Shown: one piece after another, positions 34,199 through 43,486 of the stretch | Layout of the letters: every line of letters begins with the position of its first letter | How positions within the stretch are numbered: position 1 is the stretch's first letter | NCBI GenBank assembly: GCA_016297265.1 | Contig: JAEDHB010000009.1 | Location: forward strand, 1 to 56,732 | Source of the DNA: Butyrivibrio sp. | Lineage (GTDB): Bacteria > Bacillota > Clostridia > Lachnospirales > Lachnospiraceae | DNA: 56,732 bases | Direction: 5' to 3' | Position numbers and translations under genes: made by a program | Notes under the pieces: generated by a model | What the model was told of the DNA's origin: nothing | The model's input: only the letters and a program-made list of their open reading frames with translations | The model's database searches: none

Positions 34199-34233
34199 AT
34201 TTGCTGATGCCGCCATTTCCCAGCACAGCAAAT
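34199..34233 (-). promoter_or_regulatory. Leader hairpin of rpmE
   Basis: An 8-bp perfect stem (ATTTGCTG at 34199-34206 with CAGCAAAT at 34226-34233) lies at the predicted 5' end of the rpmE mRNA, about 75 bases before the ATG. L31 leaders that bind L31 are known in Firmicutes; whether this is one cannot be told by eye. Confidence 0.45.
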
Positions 34234-34235
34234 TG

Positions 34236-34264
34236 ATTGTATCATACAATATTTTCTATTGCAA
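34236..34264 (-). promoter_or_regulatory. Sigma-A promoter for rpmE
   Basis: TTGCAA (34259-34264), 17 bp, TACAAT (34236-34241) on the minus strand, just after the rho stop codon. The -10 matches five of six positions. Confidence 0.6.
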
Positions 34265-34271
34265 GATATTT

Positions 34272-35702
34272 TTATACAAGTTTTGTTTTCAAAATATAAT
34301 GGCACGCTTCCTTGTTAGTCTTGGTTTTGGCGAATATCTCAAGTATTCTCTCAACCGCCTCATCGGAACGCATTCCATTCATTGCTTTTCTCATGACATT
34401 TACTGCTTCCAGCTCCTCAGCGTTAAGAAGCAAATCCTCACGTCTTGTTCCTGATTTTGTAATATCAATCGCCGGAAAAATACGACGCTCGGAAAGTTTT
34501 CTGTCAAGAACAAGCTCCATATTACCTGTTCCCTTGAATTCTTCGAATACCACATCATCCATCTTACTTCCTGTTTCAACCAAGGCTGTTGCAAGAATTG
34601 TAAGGGAACCACCCTCCCTCATATTACGGGCAGCTCCGAAAAACTTCTTAGGAAAATGAAGTGATGCAGGATCAAGACCGCCGGACAGCGTTCTTCCGCT
34701 TGGCTGGCATACAAGGTTATACGCTCTTGTAAGTCTTGTGATACTGTCCAAAAGAATACATACATCCCTTCCATGTTCAACAAGTCTCTTTGCTCTCTCT
34801 ATAACCATCTCGGACACGCGTTTGTGATGCTCCGGAGTCTCATCAAAGGTAGAATATATTACTTCAACATTATTGCCCTCAATTGATTCCTTGATATCAG
34901 TTACTTCCTCCGGACGTTCATCAATCAGAAGGATAATGAGATGCATATTTTTGTGATTGGTGGTAATTGCCTTCGCAACCTGCTTTAATAAGGTTGTTTT
35001 ACCCGCCTTCGGCTGGGACACAATCATTCCACGCTGACCCTTGCCGATAGGTGAAATCAAATCAACTATTCTCATTGCAGGACTGCTGTTATTGACTTCA
35101 AGATGAATTCTCTCATCAGGAAAAATAGGAGTAAGTTTCTCAAAGGCTTTTCTCCTTGCAGTTTCCTCCAGTGAATAGCCGTTGACGGATTTTATATACA
35201 AAAGTGCGCTGAATTTTTCACCCTGATTCTTGATTCTTTTTGCCCCAAGGATAATGTCTCCGGTCTTAAGTCCGAATCTCTTAATTACCTGCGGTGCAAC
35301 ATATACGTCCGCTTCTCCGGGCATAAAATTATCACATCTTATAAAGCCATAGCCCTCGGACATTACCTCCAGAATACCATTGGCATCCCCGGACGAAGTA
35401 TCAACCATTGCAGGGTCATAGTCCTGTCTAAAAGGATTGTAATCCCTCTGCGGACTTTTTTCCTGAGTTCTGTCCTCACTGCGTTGTGGTCTGTTCTGTG
35501 ACTTTTCCTGTGGTTTGTCCGGTGACTTGTCCTGTGGTTTGTCCAGTGACTTTTCCTGTGGTTTGTCTTCGGAATAATTGTTTGCCTTAAGAATAGCTTC
35601 GATAAGATCACTCTTTTTCATCTTGGATATATGCTTGATTTTCTTATCCTTCGCCATTTCGCGCAATAAATCCATTGACAGTGTCGCAAGTTTTTCTCTC
35701 AT
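34272..35702 (-). CDS. rho: Transcription termination factor Rho
   Basis: This 476-residue RNA-dependent ATPase ends untranslated transcripts. The N-terminal Rho domain (about 1-45) is followed by an inserted stretch of about 50 residues rich in D, K, P, Q, E and S with an 8-residue repeat (DKPQEKS type), then the RNA-binding domain starting near MSEGYGFIRC, and the ATPase domain with Walker A PKAGKTTLLKQ and the Q-loop region. The insert is coded by three 24-bp tandem repeats (35498-35569). A strong promoter lies 100 bases upstream, leaving a leader where autoregulation is possible. Confidence 0.95.
   Translation of the reverse strand: MREKLATLSMDLLREMAKDKKIKHISKMKKSDLIEAILKANNYSEDKPQEKSLDKPQDKSPDKPQEKSQNRPQRSEDRTQEKSPQRDYNPFRQDYDPAMVDTSSGDANGILEVMSEGYGFIRCDNFMPGEADVYVAPQVIKRFGLKTGDIILGAKRIKNQGEKFSALLYIKSVNGYSLEETARRKAFEKLTPIFPDERIHLEVNNSSPAMRIVDLISPIGKGQRGMIVSQPKAGKTTLLKQVAKAITTNHKNMHLIILLIDERPEEVTDIKESIEGNNVEVIYSTFDETPEHHKRVSEMVIERAKRLVEHGRDVCILLDSITRLTRAYNLVCQPSGRTLSGGLDPASLHFPKKFFGAARNMREGGSLTILATALVETGSKMDDVVFEEFKGTGNMELVLDRKLSERRIFPAIDITKSGTRREDLLLNAEELEAVNVMRKAMNGMRSDEAVERILEIFAKTKTNKEACHYILKTKLV
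35498..35569. repeat. Three 24-bp tandem repeats in the rho insert region
   Basis: Three direct repeats of 24 bp, 35498-35521, 35522-35545 and 35546-35569, differ by only one to three bases each. They code for the repeated octapeptide of the Rho insert domain, so copy-number change would keep the frame. Confidence 0.85.
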
Positions 35703-35804
35703 AATAATAGTCTCCTTAAAGGGTTCCTTGGACTGAAATGTCCGGATACACTCATCTGAATAGTTAAATCAGCTACAAATAGAATAATAATACTTATGCA
35801 CTTG

Positions 35805-35833
35805 ATATTACCCTATTTTCCCTTAACTGTCAA
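35805..35833 (-). promoter_or_regulatory. Sigma-A promoter for rho
   Basis: Perfect TTGACA (35828-35833), 17 bp, TAATAT (35805-35810) on the minus strand, giving a leader of about 95 bases before the rho ATG at 35702. It is divergent to the malic enzyme promoter. Confidence 0.7.
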
Positions 35834-35842
35834 TGTATAATC

Positions 35843-35871
35843 TTTACTTAAAATAGCAATCGTGCTACAAT
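35843..35871 (+). promoter_or_regulatory. Sigma-A promoter for malic enzyme
   Basis: TTTACT (35843-35848), 17 bp, TACAAT (35866-35871). The start codon is 44 bases past the -10 box. It lies back-to-back with the rho promoter with only 10 bp between the -35 boxes. Confidence 0.6.
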
Positions 35872-35914
35872 GTATCTTGTTCACGATAAATATGAAAGTA
35901 TAGAGGTTTTAACA

Positions 35915-37069
35915 ATGACAAATAGTGAAAAAGCATTAAAGTTACACGAAGAATGGGGCGGCAAGCTGGAAACTGCTTCAAAATGTGCAATCAAAACACG
36001 TGAAGATTTGGCACTGGCTTACACTCCCGGAGTTGCAGAACCATGTAAAGTAATTGCAGAAGACAAGGATGCTGCTTACAAATATACAATCAAAGCCAAT
36101 ACCGTTGCTGTTGTGTCTGACGGAAGTGCCGTTCTCGGTCTTGGCAATATCGGTCCATATGCAGGAATGCCGGTTATGGAAGGAAAGGCCGTTCTTTTCA
36201 AAGAATTCGGAGGAGTCAATGCGGTTCCTATTTGTCTTGACACACAGGATACAGAAGAAATCATTAAGACTGTAGCTGCGATTGCCCCTGCATTCGGCGG
36301 CATCAATCTTGAAGATATATCAGCTCCAAGATGCTTTGAAATCGAAGAAAGACTTAAGGAAATGTTAAATATTCCTGTTTTCCATGACGACCAGCACGGA
36401 ACAGCCATTGTCGTTCTCGCAGGAATTATCAATGCACTGAAGGTTACCGGCAAAAAGAAGGAAGAATGCAAGGTTGTTGTCAACGGTGCAGGTTCTGCAG
36501 GCGTTGCAATCACAAAGCTGCTTCTTACATATGGTTTTCCAAATATAACAATGTGCGATAAATCAGGAATCCTCGCATCAGACAGCGAGGGGCTCAACTG
36601 GATGCAGGAGAAAATGGTTAAAGTTACCAACCTTTCAAATGCGCATGGTTCACTGTCATATGCCCTTAAGGGTGCAGATATTTTTGTTGGCGTTTCAGCA
36701 CCGGGAATTGTATCTGCAGAAATGGTTGCTTCAATGAACAAGGATGCAATCCTCTTTGCAATGGCCAATCCGGTCCCTGAAATTATGCCGGATGTCGCAA
36801 AAGCAGCCGGTGCCAGAATTGTCGGAACAGGAAGAAGCGATTTTCCTAATCAGGTTAACAATGTTGTTGCTTTCCCGGGAATCTTCAAGGGTGCTCTCGA
36901 AGGAAGAGCCACACAGATTACTGAGGATATGAAGCTTGCTGCTGCTTATGCAATTGCAGGGCTTGTAGCAGACGAGGACCTCAATGAAAACAACATCCTT
37001 CCTGAAGCATTTGACCCAAGAGTTGCCGATGTTGTGAGCAATGCAGTCAAGGAACATATTGTAAAATAA
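35915..37069 (+). CDS. Malic enzyme (oxaloacetate-decarboxylating malate dehydrogenase)
   Basis: The protein has 384 residues. It oxidatively decarboxylates malate to pyruvate with reduction of NAD(P). The tyrosine and lysine active-site regions are YTPGVAEPC near 33-41 and VVSDGSAVLGLGNIG near 67-81, with FHDDQHGTA near 154 carrying metal-binding aspartates and VVNGAGSAG near 180 as the dinucleotide-binding loop. Cofactor preference is not readable. The ATG at 35915 is preferred to an open frame 45 bases upstream because AGAGG lies before it. The stop overlaps the next ATG (TAATG). Confidence 0.93.
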   Translation: MTNSEKALKLHEEWGGKLETASKCAIKTREDLALAYTPGVAEPCKVIAEDKDAAYKYTIKANTVAVVSDGSAVLGLGNIGPYAGMPVMEGKAVLFKEFGGVNAVPICLDTQDTEEIIKTVAAIAPAFGGINLEDISAPRCFEIEERLKEMLNIPVFHDDQHGTAIVVLAGIINALKVTGKKKEECKVVVNGAGSAGVAITKLLLTYGFPNITMCDKSGILASDSEGLNWMQEKMVKVTNLSNAHGSLSYALKGADIFVGVSAPGIVSAEMVASMNKDAILFAMANPVPEIMPDVAKAAGARIVGTGRSDFPNQVNNVVAFPGIFKGALEGRATQITEDMKLAAAYAIAGLVADEDLNENNILPEAFDPRVADVVSNAVKEHIVK

Positions 37070-37992
37070 TGAATAACAAACCCTACTATTCAGCCAATGA
37101 ATATTATAAAGAATTGTATGGAGAGAAAGTGTACAAAATCTCTCTTAACGGCGGAATGAGCTGCCCAAACCGAGATGGTACAATCGGTTTGGGTGGTTGT
37201 ATTTTCTGCAGCGAAGGCGGTTCAGGTGATTTTGCAGCGGCTCCCACGCTGTCAATTACAGAGCAGATTGATGAGGCAATTGGCAGGATTCGGTCAAAGT
37301 ACAGCGGCAGCAAATTCATCGCATATTTTCAGGCTTTTACCAATACCTACGCATCTGTGGATTATCTGGAAAAAATATTTTCCGAGGCGATTAACAATCC
37401 CGCTGTTGCAGGTTTGTCCATTGCAACCAGACCCGATTGTCTGGAACAGAACAAAATAGACCTGCTCGCAAAGCTCAATTTGACAAAGCCTGTCTGGGTA
37501 GAGCTTGGTTTACAGACCGCCAACGAGCGTACCGCTGTATTGATTAAACGCGGATATACCAATGATATTTTTGAGGATGCCGTTGACCGACTTCATCGTG
37601 CCGGCCTTAAGGTGATTACACATATGATTATCGGACTTCCGGGGGAAAGCCTGTGTGATTACGAGAATACGGTAAAATATATCGCAAATCTAAATATACA
37701 CGGAGTCAAGCTTCAGCTTTTGCATGTTCTGAAAAACACTGCGCTATGTGAAATGTATTACCGCGGAGAGTTTTCAACACTTGACCAAAATGAATATATT
37801 GATATAATAGTGAAATTAGTGGAGCTTCTTCCTCCACATACCGTAATATACCGTCTTACAGGGGATGGTCCCAGATCTATTCTGATTGCGCCGGAATGGA
37901 GTACTGATAAAAAGAACACCCTCAATATGATTAAACGAAGATTTGCTGAGAGGGAAGCGTACCAAGGAAAGGAATGGAGAAAATGGCAATAG
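37069..37992 (+). CDS. TIGR01212 family radical SAM protein (YhcC-like)
   Basis: The protein has 307 residues. The iron-sulfur site is CPNRDGTIGLGGCIFC near residues 27-42, a C-x12-C-x2-C spacing unlike the common C-x3-C-x2-C and typical of this family. LGLQTANERTAVLIKRGYTNDIFEDA and MIIGLPGE are the downstream TIM-barrel marks. Its product is likely S-adenosylmethionine-dependent, perhaps a tRNA or metabolite modification, not established from sequence. Translationally coupled to the malic enzyme gene, which suggests a shared unit. Confidence 0.88.
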   Translation: MNNKPYYSANEYYKELYGEKVYKISLNGGMSCPNRDGTIGLGGCIFCSEGGSGDFAAAPTLSITEQIDEAIGRIRSKYSGSKFIAYFQAFTNTYASVDYLEKIFSEAINNPAVAGLSIATRPDCLEQNKIDLLAKLNLTKPVWVELGLQTANERTAVLIKRGYTNDIFEDAVDRLHRAGLKVITHMIIGLPGESLCDYENTVKYIANLNIHGVKLQLLHVLKNTALCEMYYRGEFSTLDQNEYIDIIVKLVELLPPHTVIYRLTGDGPRSILIAPEWSTDKKNTLNMIKRRFAEREAYQGKEWRKWQ

Positions 37993-38498
37993 AATCGATT
38001 ACTCTATACAAGTTAATAGTGTTGTACATGCTTGACAGAGTGGATTTTCCTCTTTCCAATGCAACAATTACCGGCTTTATTCTCGAAAGCGGTTATACGG
38101 ATTTTGCCACGATCCAGCAGGTAATCGGCATTATTCAGGACGATGGACTGATTGATGTTGAAAGCAACCGGAGCAATACCAGCTATACTCTGACCGAATG
38201 CGGTGCTGAGATGCTTCAGTATTTTGGCAACAAGATTTCTGATGACATCAAGAACGAAATTAATTCTTACCTTAAGAAAAATAAATATGAGCTCAAGCAG
38301 GCGGCTAATGTAATATCGGAGTATTACAAAAATACATCAGGGGAATATTCAGTTCACTGCTGTATCACGGAAAACAATGTCACTCTCATTGATTTGACGC
38401 TTTCCGTTCCGGACGAAAAACTCGCAGATGACATGTGCGGAAAATGGAAGGATAAGAGTCAGGATATATACGATTTTGTCATTAAATCACTTATGTAA
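37983..38498 (+). CDS. DUF4364 family winged-helix-like protein
   Basis: The protein has about 171 residues. The N-terminal part (ESITLYKLIVLYMLDRVDFPLSN) is the DUF4364 signature, with a winged-helix-like fold predicted from the helix pattern and SYTLTECGAEML. It may bind DNA or a ligand; nothing known to me fixes its role. The first ATG (37974) has the ribosome binding site too close, so I prefer the second at 37983, though both are possible. It overlaps the radical SAM gene by 10 bases. Confidence 0.82.
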   Translation: MAIESITLYKLIVLYMLDRVDFPLSNATITGFILESGYTDFATIQQVIGIIQDDGLIDVESNRSNTSYTLTECGAEMLQYFGNKISDDIKNEINSYLKKNKYELKQAANVISEYYKNTSGEYSVHCCITENNVTLIDLTLSVPDEKLADDMCGKWKDKSQDIYDFVIKSLM

Positions 38499-38559
38499 AT
38501 TTCAATATATGACAGAGACGAACTTCTCCCGCTCTGATTAGCGGTCGTCATAACAAAGC

Positions 38560-38585
38560 AACACCCGGCATTTGAACCGGGTGTT
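38560..38585. terminator. Bidirectional terminator between DUF4364 and ysxC
   Basis: A 9-bp perfect stem (AACACCCGG/CCGGGTGTT) with an 8-base loop is followed by ATTTTAT on the plus strand. It separates two convergent operons. Confidence 0.85.
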
Positions 38586-38588
38586 ATT

Positions 38589-39176
38589 TTATGCACTAAT
38601 TATGTTTTCTATCTCTTCCCATATTTTATCGAGCCCCTGCTTTGTCTGGGCTGAAAAAGGAATAATCGTTCCGTCCGAAGGCATTCCCAATCCCTCACGT
38701 ACTATTTTTACCTGTTTTTGAATCTGACTTCTATTGATTTTATCAAGCTTTGTCGCAATTATGATAGGAGAATAACCCTGAGCTATAATCCATTCGTACA
38801 TTAGTCTGTCATTTTCTGATGGTTTGTGACGGATATCAATCAACAGAAACACCTGTCGCAGCTGTTTTGAAACACGAAGGTATTTTTCAATCATCTTGCC
38901 CCACTTCTGTCTGATTTCAATTGAAGTTTTTGCATATCCGTACCCCGGCAAATCCACACAGTAAAACACATCATTGATATTATAGAAATTGATTGTCTGT
39001 GTTTTACCCGGCTGGGACGAGGTTTTTGCATAGGATTTTCTGTTCATCAACGCATTAATCATAGAAGACTTGCCAACATTTGATTTACCTGCAAATGCAA
39101 TTTCAGGAAGCATATTTTCCGGCAGGGTGCTGGTAATTCCGCAAACCGTTTCAAGATTAACTTTCTTAATTACCAT
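38589..39176 (-). CDS. ysxC: Ribosome biogenesis GTP-binding protein YsxC/EngB
   Basis: This 195-residue TrmE-Era-EngA-YihA-type GTPase acts in 50S subunit assembly. G1 is GKSNVGKSS near residues 30-38, G3 is DLPGYG near 74-79 and G4 is TKLD near 142-145. It is the last gene of the tig-clpP-clpX-lon-ysxC set and starts 2 bases after the lon stop. Confidence 0.95.
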   Translation of the reverse strand: MVIKKVNLETVCGITSTLPENMLPEIAFAGKSNVGKSSMINALMNRKSYAKTSSQPGKTQTINFYNINDVFYCVDLPGYGYAKTSIEIRQKWGKMIEKYLRVSKQLRQVFLLIDIRHKPSENDRLMYEWIIAQGYSPIIIATKLDKINRSQIQKQVKIVREGLGMPSDGTIIPFSAQTKQGLDKIWEEIENIISA

Positions 39177-39178
39177 AA

Positions 39179-41494
39179 CTACCTCTCCTTCAGCGCGTAT
39201 TTAATTACATCCTGCATGGTTTTGACAGGAACAATCTCTACCATGTCAAGAATTTCCTGTTCGATTTCTGCAAGGTCTTTTGTGTTGTCATTAGGTATAA
39301 GCACTTTCTTAATGCCAATTGTACCGGCAGCAAGAAGCTTTTCCTTGAGTCCTCCTATCGGAAGAACTTTGCCGTGAAGCGTTACTTCCCCGGTCATGGC
39401 GATATTGCAATCAACCTTTCTGCCCGTAACAGCCGAAAGAATTGCAAGGGAAATAGTAATACCTGCCGATGGCCCATCCTTTGGAACTGCTCCCTCAGGA
39501 AAATGAATATTAAAATCGTTCTTTTCAAAAACTTCCGGTTTTACACCATATTTTGAAGCGATGGACCGTACATATGCAAATGCCACTTTTGAGGATTCCA
39601 TCATTACATCACCCAGTTTTCCTGTGATTGTAAGGACTCCCTTTCCCGGCATCAATATTGCTTCGACATCCAGACTGGTTCCGCCGACACTTGTCCACGC
39701 AAGCCCCTTAACCAGACCAACCTGGTCAGTATTTGATTTGTTTTCCGGTATGTATTTGACACTTTCAAGATAATTCTCAAGGTTTCTGACTGTTATTCTG
39801 TGCGTTAGCTGCTCTCCGCTCACAACTGCTTTTGCAACTCTGCGGCAAACTGCACCAATCATTCTCTCAAGCTCACGGACGCCGGCTTCCCGTGTGTAGC
39901 TGTTGATTATTTTTCTGATAGCATCATCAGTAAAACTAATCTGCTTTCTCTTAAGACCGGTATTTTCCATTTGCTTTTTGACAAGATAATTTTTGGCAAT
40001 ATGGAATTTCTCGGTTGCTGTATAGCTGTTGATTTCTATAACCTCCATTCTGTCCAGCAAAGGCTTTGGAATGGTGGAAATATCGTTAGCCGTAGCCATA
40101 AACAGCACATGGGAAAGGTTTACCGGCATTTCGATATAATGATCCCTGAACGCAGAATTCTGTTCTCCGTCAAGAACTTCAAGAAGAGCTGATGCCGTAT
40201 CGCCTCTTGAATCACTACCCACCTTGTCAATTTCATCTAACAGCATAAGAGGATTTCCGGTTCCCGCCTGTTTGAGGCCTTCAATAATTCTTCCCGGCAT
40301 TGCGCCAACATAGGTTTTTCTATGTCCTCGGATTTCTGCCTCATCCCTTACTCCGCCAAGACATATTCTTACATATTTTCTGTCAATTGCCTTTGCAACG
40401 GATTTAACAATGGACGTCTTACCTGTTCCCGGAGGACCCACAAGGCATACAATCGGACTGTTTGTATCCTCGGTAAGTGCACGTACTGCAAGGAATTCAA
40501 CCATTCTTTGCTTGACCTTTGCAAGTCCGTAATGATCCTCTTCGAGAATCTGCTCCGCCCTGTCGATATCCGTACAGTCAACGGAGTACTTGTCCCAAGG
40601 TAACTCCAACATTGTTTCAATATAATTTCTTACCACATTTGACTCAGAAGAATTTGAAGACATATTTTCATATCTTCGGATTTCCCTGAGAATCTTGTCT
40701 TTGACCTCTTCGGCAGCCTCAAGCTCATTGGTGGCTTTTCTGAATTCTTCAATCTCATCCTCAACATTATCATCACCAAGTTCTTCCTTGATTGCCTGAA
40801 TCTGTTCTCTGAGAAAATACTCTTTCTGATTCTGGTCAACTCTTTTTCTGACACTTTCAGTCAGTTTTTTCTTAATATCAATCTCTTCGATTTTGTCACA
40901 TACTATATCGCAAACTGCGTCAAAACGCTCAATTATATCTTCAATATTAAGAACATCCTGCCTTTCCACATAATCCGTGGTACATTCGGAAAGCGAGGTA
41001 TATGTAATCTCATTGAGACTGCAGATTGCCTTGAGTCTGGCAATATTGTCACCCTGATTTCTGGCTGTATCAATATAGTATCGCTTCATCATGTCCTTCA
41101 AAAGTGATACTCTGGCATCCCTCTCTGCGCCGGGAATTAAATTTTCCTCATCCTCAAAGGTTATGACATCACCCATCAAAGGACCTTCAAGGCTGGTAAA
41201 ATCATCCAATACCGCCCTTTCAAGGCCCCTAACCAGCACTCTGATTAAACCGCCGGGCATCTTGACCAGCTGTTTAATCTCGCAGATGGTTCCTACATCA
41301 TAAACATCTTTTCTCTCCGGATTAATGGTATCCGGATACAACTGGGCAACAAGAAAAATCTTCTGACCGTTTTTCATTGCATATTCCAGGCTTTTGATTG
41401 ATTTTTTTCTACTTACATCAAAATGAATGACCATATATGGTAGTATGGTCATTCCTCTCAGTGCAATTATTGGTAAATTCGTACTTACACTCAT
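39179..41494 (-). CDS. lon: ATP-dependent protease La (Lon)
   Basis: The protein has 771 residues. The N-terminal substrate-binding domain, a coiled-coil region, the AAA+ domain with GPPGTGKTS and the C-terminal protease domain follow in order. The catalytic serine lies in PKDGPSAGI near residue 680 and the partner lysine about 43 residues further on. It degrades misfolded and regulatory proteins in the cytosol. The ATG overlaps the clpX stop by four bases (ATGA). Confidence 0.97.
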   Translation of the reverse strand: MSVSTNLPIIALRGMTILPYMVIHFDVSRKKSIKSLEYAMKNGQKIFLVAQLYPDTINPERKDVYDVGTICEIKQLVKMPGGLIRVLVRGLERAVLDDFTSLEGPLMGDVITFEDEENLIPGAERDARVSLLKDMMKRYYIDTARNQGDNIARLKAICSLNEITYTSLSECTTDYVERQDVLNIEDIIERFDAVCDIVCDKIEEIDIKKKLTESVRKRVDQNQKEYFLREQIQAIKEELGDDNVEDEIEEFRKATNELEAAEEVKDKILREIRRYENMSSNSSESNVVRNYIETMLELPWDKYSVDCTDIDRAEQILEEDHYGLAKVKQRMVEFLAVRALTEDTNSPIVCLVGPPGTGKTSIVKSVAKAIDRKYVRICLGGVRDEAEIRGHRKTYVGAMPGRIIEGLKQAGTGNPLMLLDEIDKVGSDSRGDTASALLEVLDGEQNSAFRDHYIEMPVNLSHVLFMATANDISTIPKPLLDRMEVIEINSYTATEKFHIAKNYLVKKQMENTGLKRKQISFTDDAIRKIINSYTREAGVRELERMIGAVCRRVAKAVVSGEQLTHRITVRNLENYLESVKYIPENKSNTDQVGLVKGLAWTSVGGTSLDVEAILMPGKGVLTITGKLGDVMMESSKVAFAYVRSIASKYGVKPEVFEKNDFNIHFPEGAVPKDGPSAGITISLAILSAVTGRKVDCNIAMTGEVTLHGKVLPIGGLKEKLLAAGTIGIKKVLIPNDNTKDLAEIEQEILDMVEIVPVKTMQDVIKYALKER

Positions 41495-42810
41495 GCGCTT
41501 TCCCCGTCTCTATTTTCTTTGGCGTTTGCATTTTTTTCGCCAATTTTCTTGTCCCTGTATTCCAATATAGGCGCTGAACCGTTCAAAATCGTATCCTCTG
41601 TTACAATACATTTTGAGACATTATCATCTGAAGGAACAGTAAACATTACATCCATCATTGCTTTCTCAATGATGGACCTGAGTCCTCTCGCACCTGTTTT
41701 GCGCTCAAGGCTCTTCTTGGCTATTGCTCTTATTGCGTCATCGGTTATCTCAAGTTCAACCTCGTCAAATTCGAGAAGTTTTTTGTACTGCTTAGCCAAA
41801 GCATTCTTTGGTTTTGTCAAAATATTGACAAGAGCATCCTCATCCAGCGGAGCCAGTGCTACAGTTACAGGAACTCGGCCGATAATTTCCGGAATAAGTC
41901 CGAATTTGACAAAATCCTGTGGCAGAGCCTGGGAAAAGAGCTCACCGATGTTCTTTTCATCCTTGCTTCCTATCTCTGCATTAAATCCGATGGCCTTCTG
42001 GTCCAGTCTGGCATCAATGATTTTTTCAAGTCCGTCAAATGCACCACCACAGATGAATAAAATATCGGTGGTGTCAATCGGTATCAGTTCCTGCTGCGGA
42101 TGCTTTCTTCCTCCTTGTGGCGGAACGGTAGCAACTGTACCCTCAAGTATCTTCAAGAGTGCCTGCTGTACGCCCTCACCGGATACATCACGCGTAATGG
42201 ATGCATTCTCCGACTTCCTTGTAATCTTGTCTATTTCGTCAATGTATATGATACCTTTCTCTGCTCTGTCAACATCATAATCAGCTGACTGAATAAGCTT
42301 CAAAAGTATATTTTCAACATCATCGCCAACATATCCTGCCTCGGTCAGGGTTGTTGCGTCTGCGATTGCAAACGGAACATTGAGAATTCTGGCAAGGGTT
42401 TGTGCAAGGTATGTTTTACCTGAACCTGTTGGTCCGAGCATAAGTATATTACTCTTTTGAAGTTCAACATCATCATTGGACGCACGATTAGTTTTTGAGA
42501 ATATTCTCTTGTAATGGTTGTATACGGAAACTGCAAGTGCTTTTTTTGCCTCATCCTGACCTACAACATACTCATCGAGAAGCTCTTTTATCTTCATAGG
42601 CTTGTAGAGATTAATTCCATCAACTGCCTCGCCCACATAATCGTCAAAATCCTCCTCCAGGAGTTCATTACATAATTCAATACACTCATCACAGATATAT
42701 GAATTTTCATTAGGACTTGATATAAGTTTTCTTACTTTATCAGATGGTTTTCCACAGAAAGAGCAATAGCATCTCTCTTCGTCGTTATTAATTCTTCCAG
42801 TCAATACCAT
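41491..42810 (-). CDS. clpX: ATP-dependent Clp protease ATP-binding subunit ClpX
   Basis: The protein has 439 residues. The N-terminal zinc-binding domain (CSFC...CDEC) precedes the AAA+ module with GPTGSGKTYLAQ and sensor-2 region; the SGEGVQ loop is visible. It unfolds tagged substrates and feeds them to ClpP, the product of the gene just upstream. GGAGG precedes the ATG at 42810 by only two bases, unusually close. Between clpP and clpX lies an 8-bp hairpin. Confidence 0.96.
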   Translation of the reverse strand: MVLTGRINNDEERCYCSFCGKPSDKVRKLISSPNENSYICDECIELCNELLEEDFDDYVGEAVDGINLYKPMKIKELLDEYVVGQDEAKKALAVSVYNHYKRIFSKTNRASNDDVELQKSNILMLGPTGSGKTYLAQTLARILNVPFAIADATTLTEAGYVGDDVENILLKLIQSADYDVDRAEKGIIYIDEIDKITRKSENASITRDVSGEGVQQALLKILEGTVATVPPQGGRKHPQQELIPIDTTDILFICGGAFDGLEKIIDARLDQKAIGFNAEIGSKDEKNIGELFSQALPQDFVKFGLIPEIIGRVPVTVALAPLDEDALVNILTKPKNALAKQYKKLLEFDEVELEITDDAIRAIAKKSLERKTGARGLRSIIEKAMMDVMFTVPSDDNVSKCIVTEDTILNGSAPILEYRDKKIGEKNANAKENRDGESA

Positions 42811-42833
42811 TTCCTCCGCTATTAAGAATTTAT

Positions 42834-42858
42834 AGCCCCCGAATGCTCTCCGGGGGCT
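42834..42858 (-). terminator. Hairpin between clpP and clpX
   Basis: An 8-bp GC-rich stem (AGCCCCCG/CGGGGGCT) with a 9-base loop lies between clpP and clpX. The minus strand lacks a good T-run after it, so it may act as a partial terminator or an mRNA-stability element rather than a full stop. Confidence 0.5.
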
Positions 42859-42864
42859 TGTGTG

Positions 42865-43449
42865 TTACGATCTTTTCTCAACTACCTGATCGATAATTCC
42901 ATATTCAACCGCCTCAGCTGCTGTCATATAATTATCTCTGTCAGTATCTCTCTCGACCTCTTCAATCGATTTACCTGTATTTTCGGCAAGAATTTTGTTC
43001 AATGTCGCTTTTGTTTTAAGAATCTGATCTGCTACTATCTTCATATCAGATGCCATACCTTTTGAACCGCCGCTTGGCTGATGAATCATTACTTCTGCAT
43101 TAGGAAGAGCATATCTCTTTCCCTTTGCGCCGCCTGCAAGAAGAAATGCACCCATACTTGCAGCAAGGCCTATACATGTTGTTGATACATCACATTTGAT
43201 ATACTGCATTGTATCGTAAATTGCCATTCCGGCCGTTACAGAACCACCCGGACTATTGATATAAATACTGATATCTTTGTTAGGATCCTCTGATTCAAGG
43301 AAAAGTAACTGGGCAACAATTGTGCTTGCCAATGCATCAGTAACCTCTTCTCCTAAAAAGATAATTCTGTCCTTGAGTAATCTTGAATAAATATCGTAGG
43401 ATCTTTCTCCCCTACTGGTCTGTTCAATGACATAAGGTATCAAGCTCAT
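42865..43449 (-). CDS. clpP: ATP-dependent Clp protease proteolytic subunit ClpP
   Basis: This 194-residue serine protease forms a tetradecameric chamber. The catalytic serine is S98 in GLAASMG, and the histidine is H123 in MIHQPSGG. It is the proteolytic partner of ClpX in the next gene. It follows tig by about 37 bases. Confidence 0.97.
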   Translation of the reverse strand: MSLIPYVIEQTSRGERSYDIYSRLLKDRIIFLGEEVTDALASTIVAQLLFLESEDPNKDISIYINSPGGSVTAGMAIYDTMQYIKCDVSTTCIGLAASMGAFLLAGGAKGKRYALPNAEVMIHQPSGGSKGMASDMKIVADQILKTKATLNKILAENTGKSIEEVERDTDRDNYMTAAEAVEYGIIDQVVEKRS

Positions 43450-43486
43450 AATACAAACCTCCTAATAATCTCTAATATGGCAGAAA

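Noticed and set aside
36076..36768. A 230-codon minus-strand open frame inside the malic enzyme gene
   Set aside because: It is a shadow of a strongly conserved enzyme gene on the other strand, and its product shows no recognisable motifs.
38540..38550. The 11-mer AGCGGTCGTCA occurs here and again at 47930-47940, both shortly after operon ends
   Set aside because: Two copies of a short word close to terminators can be chance, and there is no wider similarity between the two places.
41519..42280. A 253-codon plus-strand open frame antisense to clpX
   Set aside because: It is explained by codon bias of clpX; the product is a serine-rich sequence without domain features.
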